Assembly: GCF_023101765.2 (NCBI RefSeq)
Contig: NC_064238.1
Span: 3,656,001-3,720,000 of the forward strand
DNA length: 64,000 nucleotides
Direction of reading: 5' to 3'
Origin: Spodoptera frugiperda
Taxonomy: Eukaryota > Arthropoda > Insecta > Lepidoptera > Noctuidae
Part shown: positions 62,782-64,000 of the stretch, piece by piece
Position numbering within the stretch: the stretch's first letter is position 1
Layout: each line of letters begins with the position of its first letter
Made by a program: the position numbers and the translations under genes
The notes under the pieces: generated by a model
What the model was told of the DNA's origin: nothing
Seen by the model: the letters and a program-made list of their open reading frames with translations, nothing else
The model's database searches: none

Positions 62782-63112
62782 TATTTTTGATTCTGTAACA
62801 TAAACATACCAAACTTAGTTTATGTTGACACCATTCTGCAATTTGTTAAAAAGATATAAAAATAAGTTCAAGTATCGGTTCCCACTAAAGTAGGTGCCTA
62901 CCTGAGGAACAATGGAAAATTCGATGCGGTTAACATTGATGATAAAAATGCTACACTTTGCTCCTTCTACTCGTCCCACTTTGAAACAGTGCTTGAGGTA
63001 ACAAGCAATGTACTTGAAATCTTACAATTCTTTGTCGTTATTCCTTTGTTTCCGAGGGATTTATTTTTATACTATATAGGTTGTAGTCATTTGTGTATTT
63101 TTTATGGTATAA

Positions 63113-63406
63113 GCCGGTAAACGAGCAGACGGATCACCCGATGGTAAGCAGTGGCCTCCGCCCGTGGACATCCGAAACACCAGAGGCGTTACAAGTGCGT
63201 TGCAGGCCTTTTAAGGGATAGGAATTTTAGGGTTGTTAGGGAATCGGGGATTAGGAAGATTGAGAAGAGGGGTAAGGGTGTCCGGTAACCTCACTCACAA
63301 AGCGAACCACAACGCAAGCGCTGTTTCACGTTGGTTTTCTGTGAGGCCGTGGTGTCAATTTGATCAAGCTGCCCCATTCATACCAAAGTATGGCTGTCCC
63401 ACACTT
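63113..63406 (+). repeat. Dispersed repeat family C (best copy)
   Basis: Starts aagccggtaaacgagcagac, contains accagaggcgttacaagtgc and ggttgttagggaatcgggga, and ends gtatggctgtcccacactta. No Pol III boxes or inverted ends were recognised. Abundant in noctuid genomes as recalled, but the class is not assigned here. Confidence 0.75.
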
Positions 63407-64000
63407 ACTTTTATTTTTATTCTTTAAATAATCGTGTATATAGCATACATGTAGCCATTTATTTACGTAAGATTAAATACAAAAATATGGTAAATATTAT
63501 TAGTTTGTTGTCTACGTCTGAAAAGTACAAAAATCAGGAAGAATTCATAAGATTTATTTTGAATATTTTGTTTAAATAACAATTAATCATTACCATTGGG
63601 AGTAAAATAACATTTTCACCGCAACCAATTACACCCCTTCAAACAAGCAATTCTATTATGACCTAGTTGCACAACCACAACTATCTATAGTCGGGCAAAT
63701 GTCACAGAATTGTACAAACAAATCGCAAGGCCCCTGTTAACATAGCACCTTCGCTAAGTCGGGTAATAAGCTCCCCAGTTAAGAGCCCCCGTAATTTTAG
63801 CGTGGAACATAACAGCTGTGGCCTAAAAGGTACCTAGATAATCCGATAATGTAAGAGAAGTACTCGAAATAATAATTTTAATTCGCATTTTGGGGTGAAA
63901 CGCAGCCATGTTTGTTTAGCATTCTGATGCAGTAAACTATTAGTACGATAGGGTAAATATCCAATTTTTATTTTAATCTGTGTCTTGTAGATTATTTTAA
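63407..64000. other. Right edge, no gene seen
   Basis: A moderately GC-rich stretch at 63640-63850 has no coding content recognised. Nothing else. Confidence 0.5.

Overview
The window is AT-rich eukaryotic DNA with GT-AG introns, long non-coding stretches and many short dispersed repeats. The tRNA-derived SINEs, fold-back MITEs and insect-type tetraspanin point to a moth, most likely a noctuid-type lepidopteran. That placement is an inference from repeat style and protein resemblance; no search was run.

Only one intact protein-coding gene can be supported: a five-exon tetraspanin on the + strand (CDS exons 19115-19222, 35948-36145, 37205-37381, 38819-39004, 41397-41474; 248 residues). It reads as the orthologue of insect Tsp2A, a membrane protein of smooth septate junctions in gut epithelium. 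All four introns are phase 0 with GT-AG borders. Intron 1 is about 16.7 kb, and a poly(A) signal lies at 41665-41670.

Layout: 1-19114 is non-coding, with SINEs, a fold-back MITE, retroelement tails and a GC-richer patch at 17200-17480 that may be regulatory. 19115-41690 is the tetraspanin gene, its introns holding at least a dozen recognisable repeats. Two fold-back MITEs end 75 and 333 bp before exon 2, and an 85-bp repeat ends 53 bp before exon 5. 41690-50030 is non-coding with SINEs. 50034-53689 is the most structured part: a MITE with long inverted ends, then 166-bp direct repeats enclosing a decayed 2.4-kb DNA-transposon-like element. That element has degenerate terminal inverted repeats and a frameshifted, internally deleted protein remnant. 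53690-64000 is non-coding with more MITEs and SINEs and two same-orientation copies of a third repeat family near the right edge.

No operon, CRISPR array, rRNA or genuine tRNA gene was seen. The tRNA-like B boxes found all belong to SINE heads. No convincing undescribed functional system was found; the decayed element at 51.1-53.5 kb and the clustering of hairpin MITEs beside exons are the observations most worth checking.
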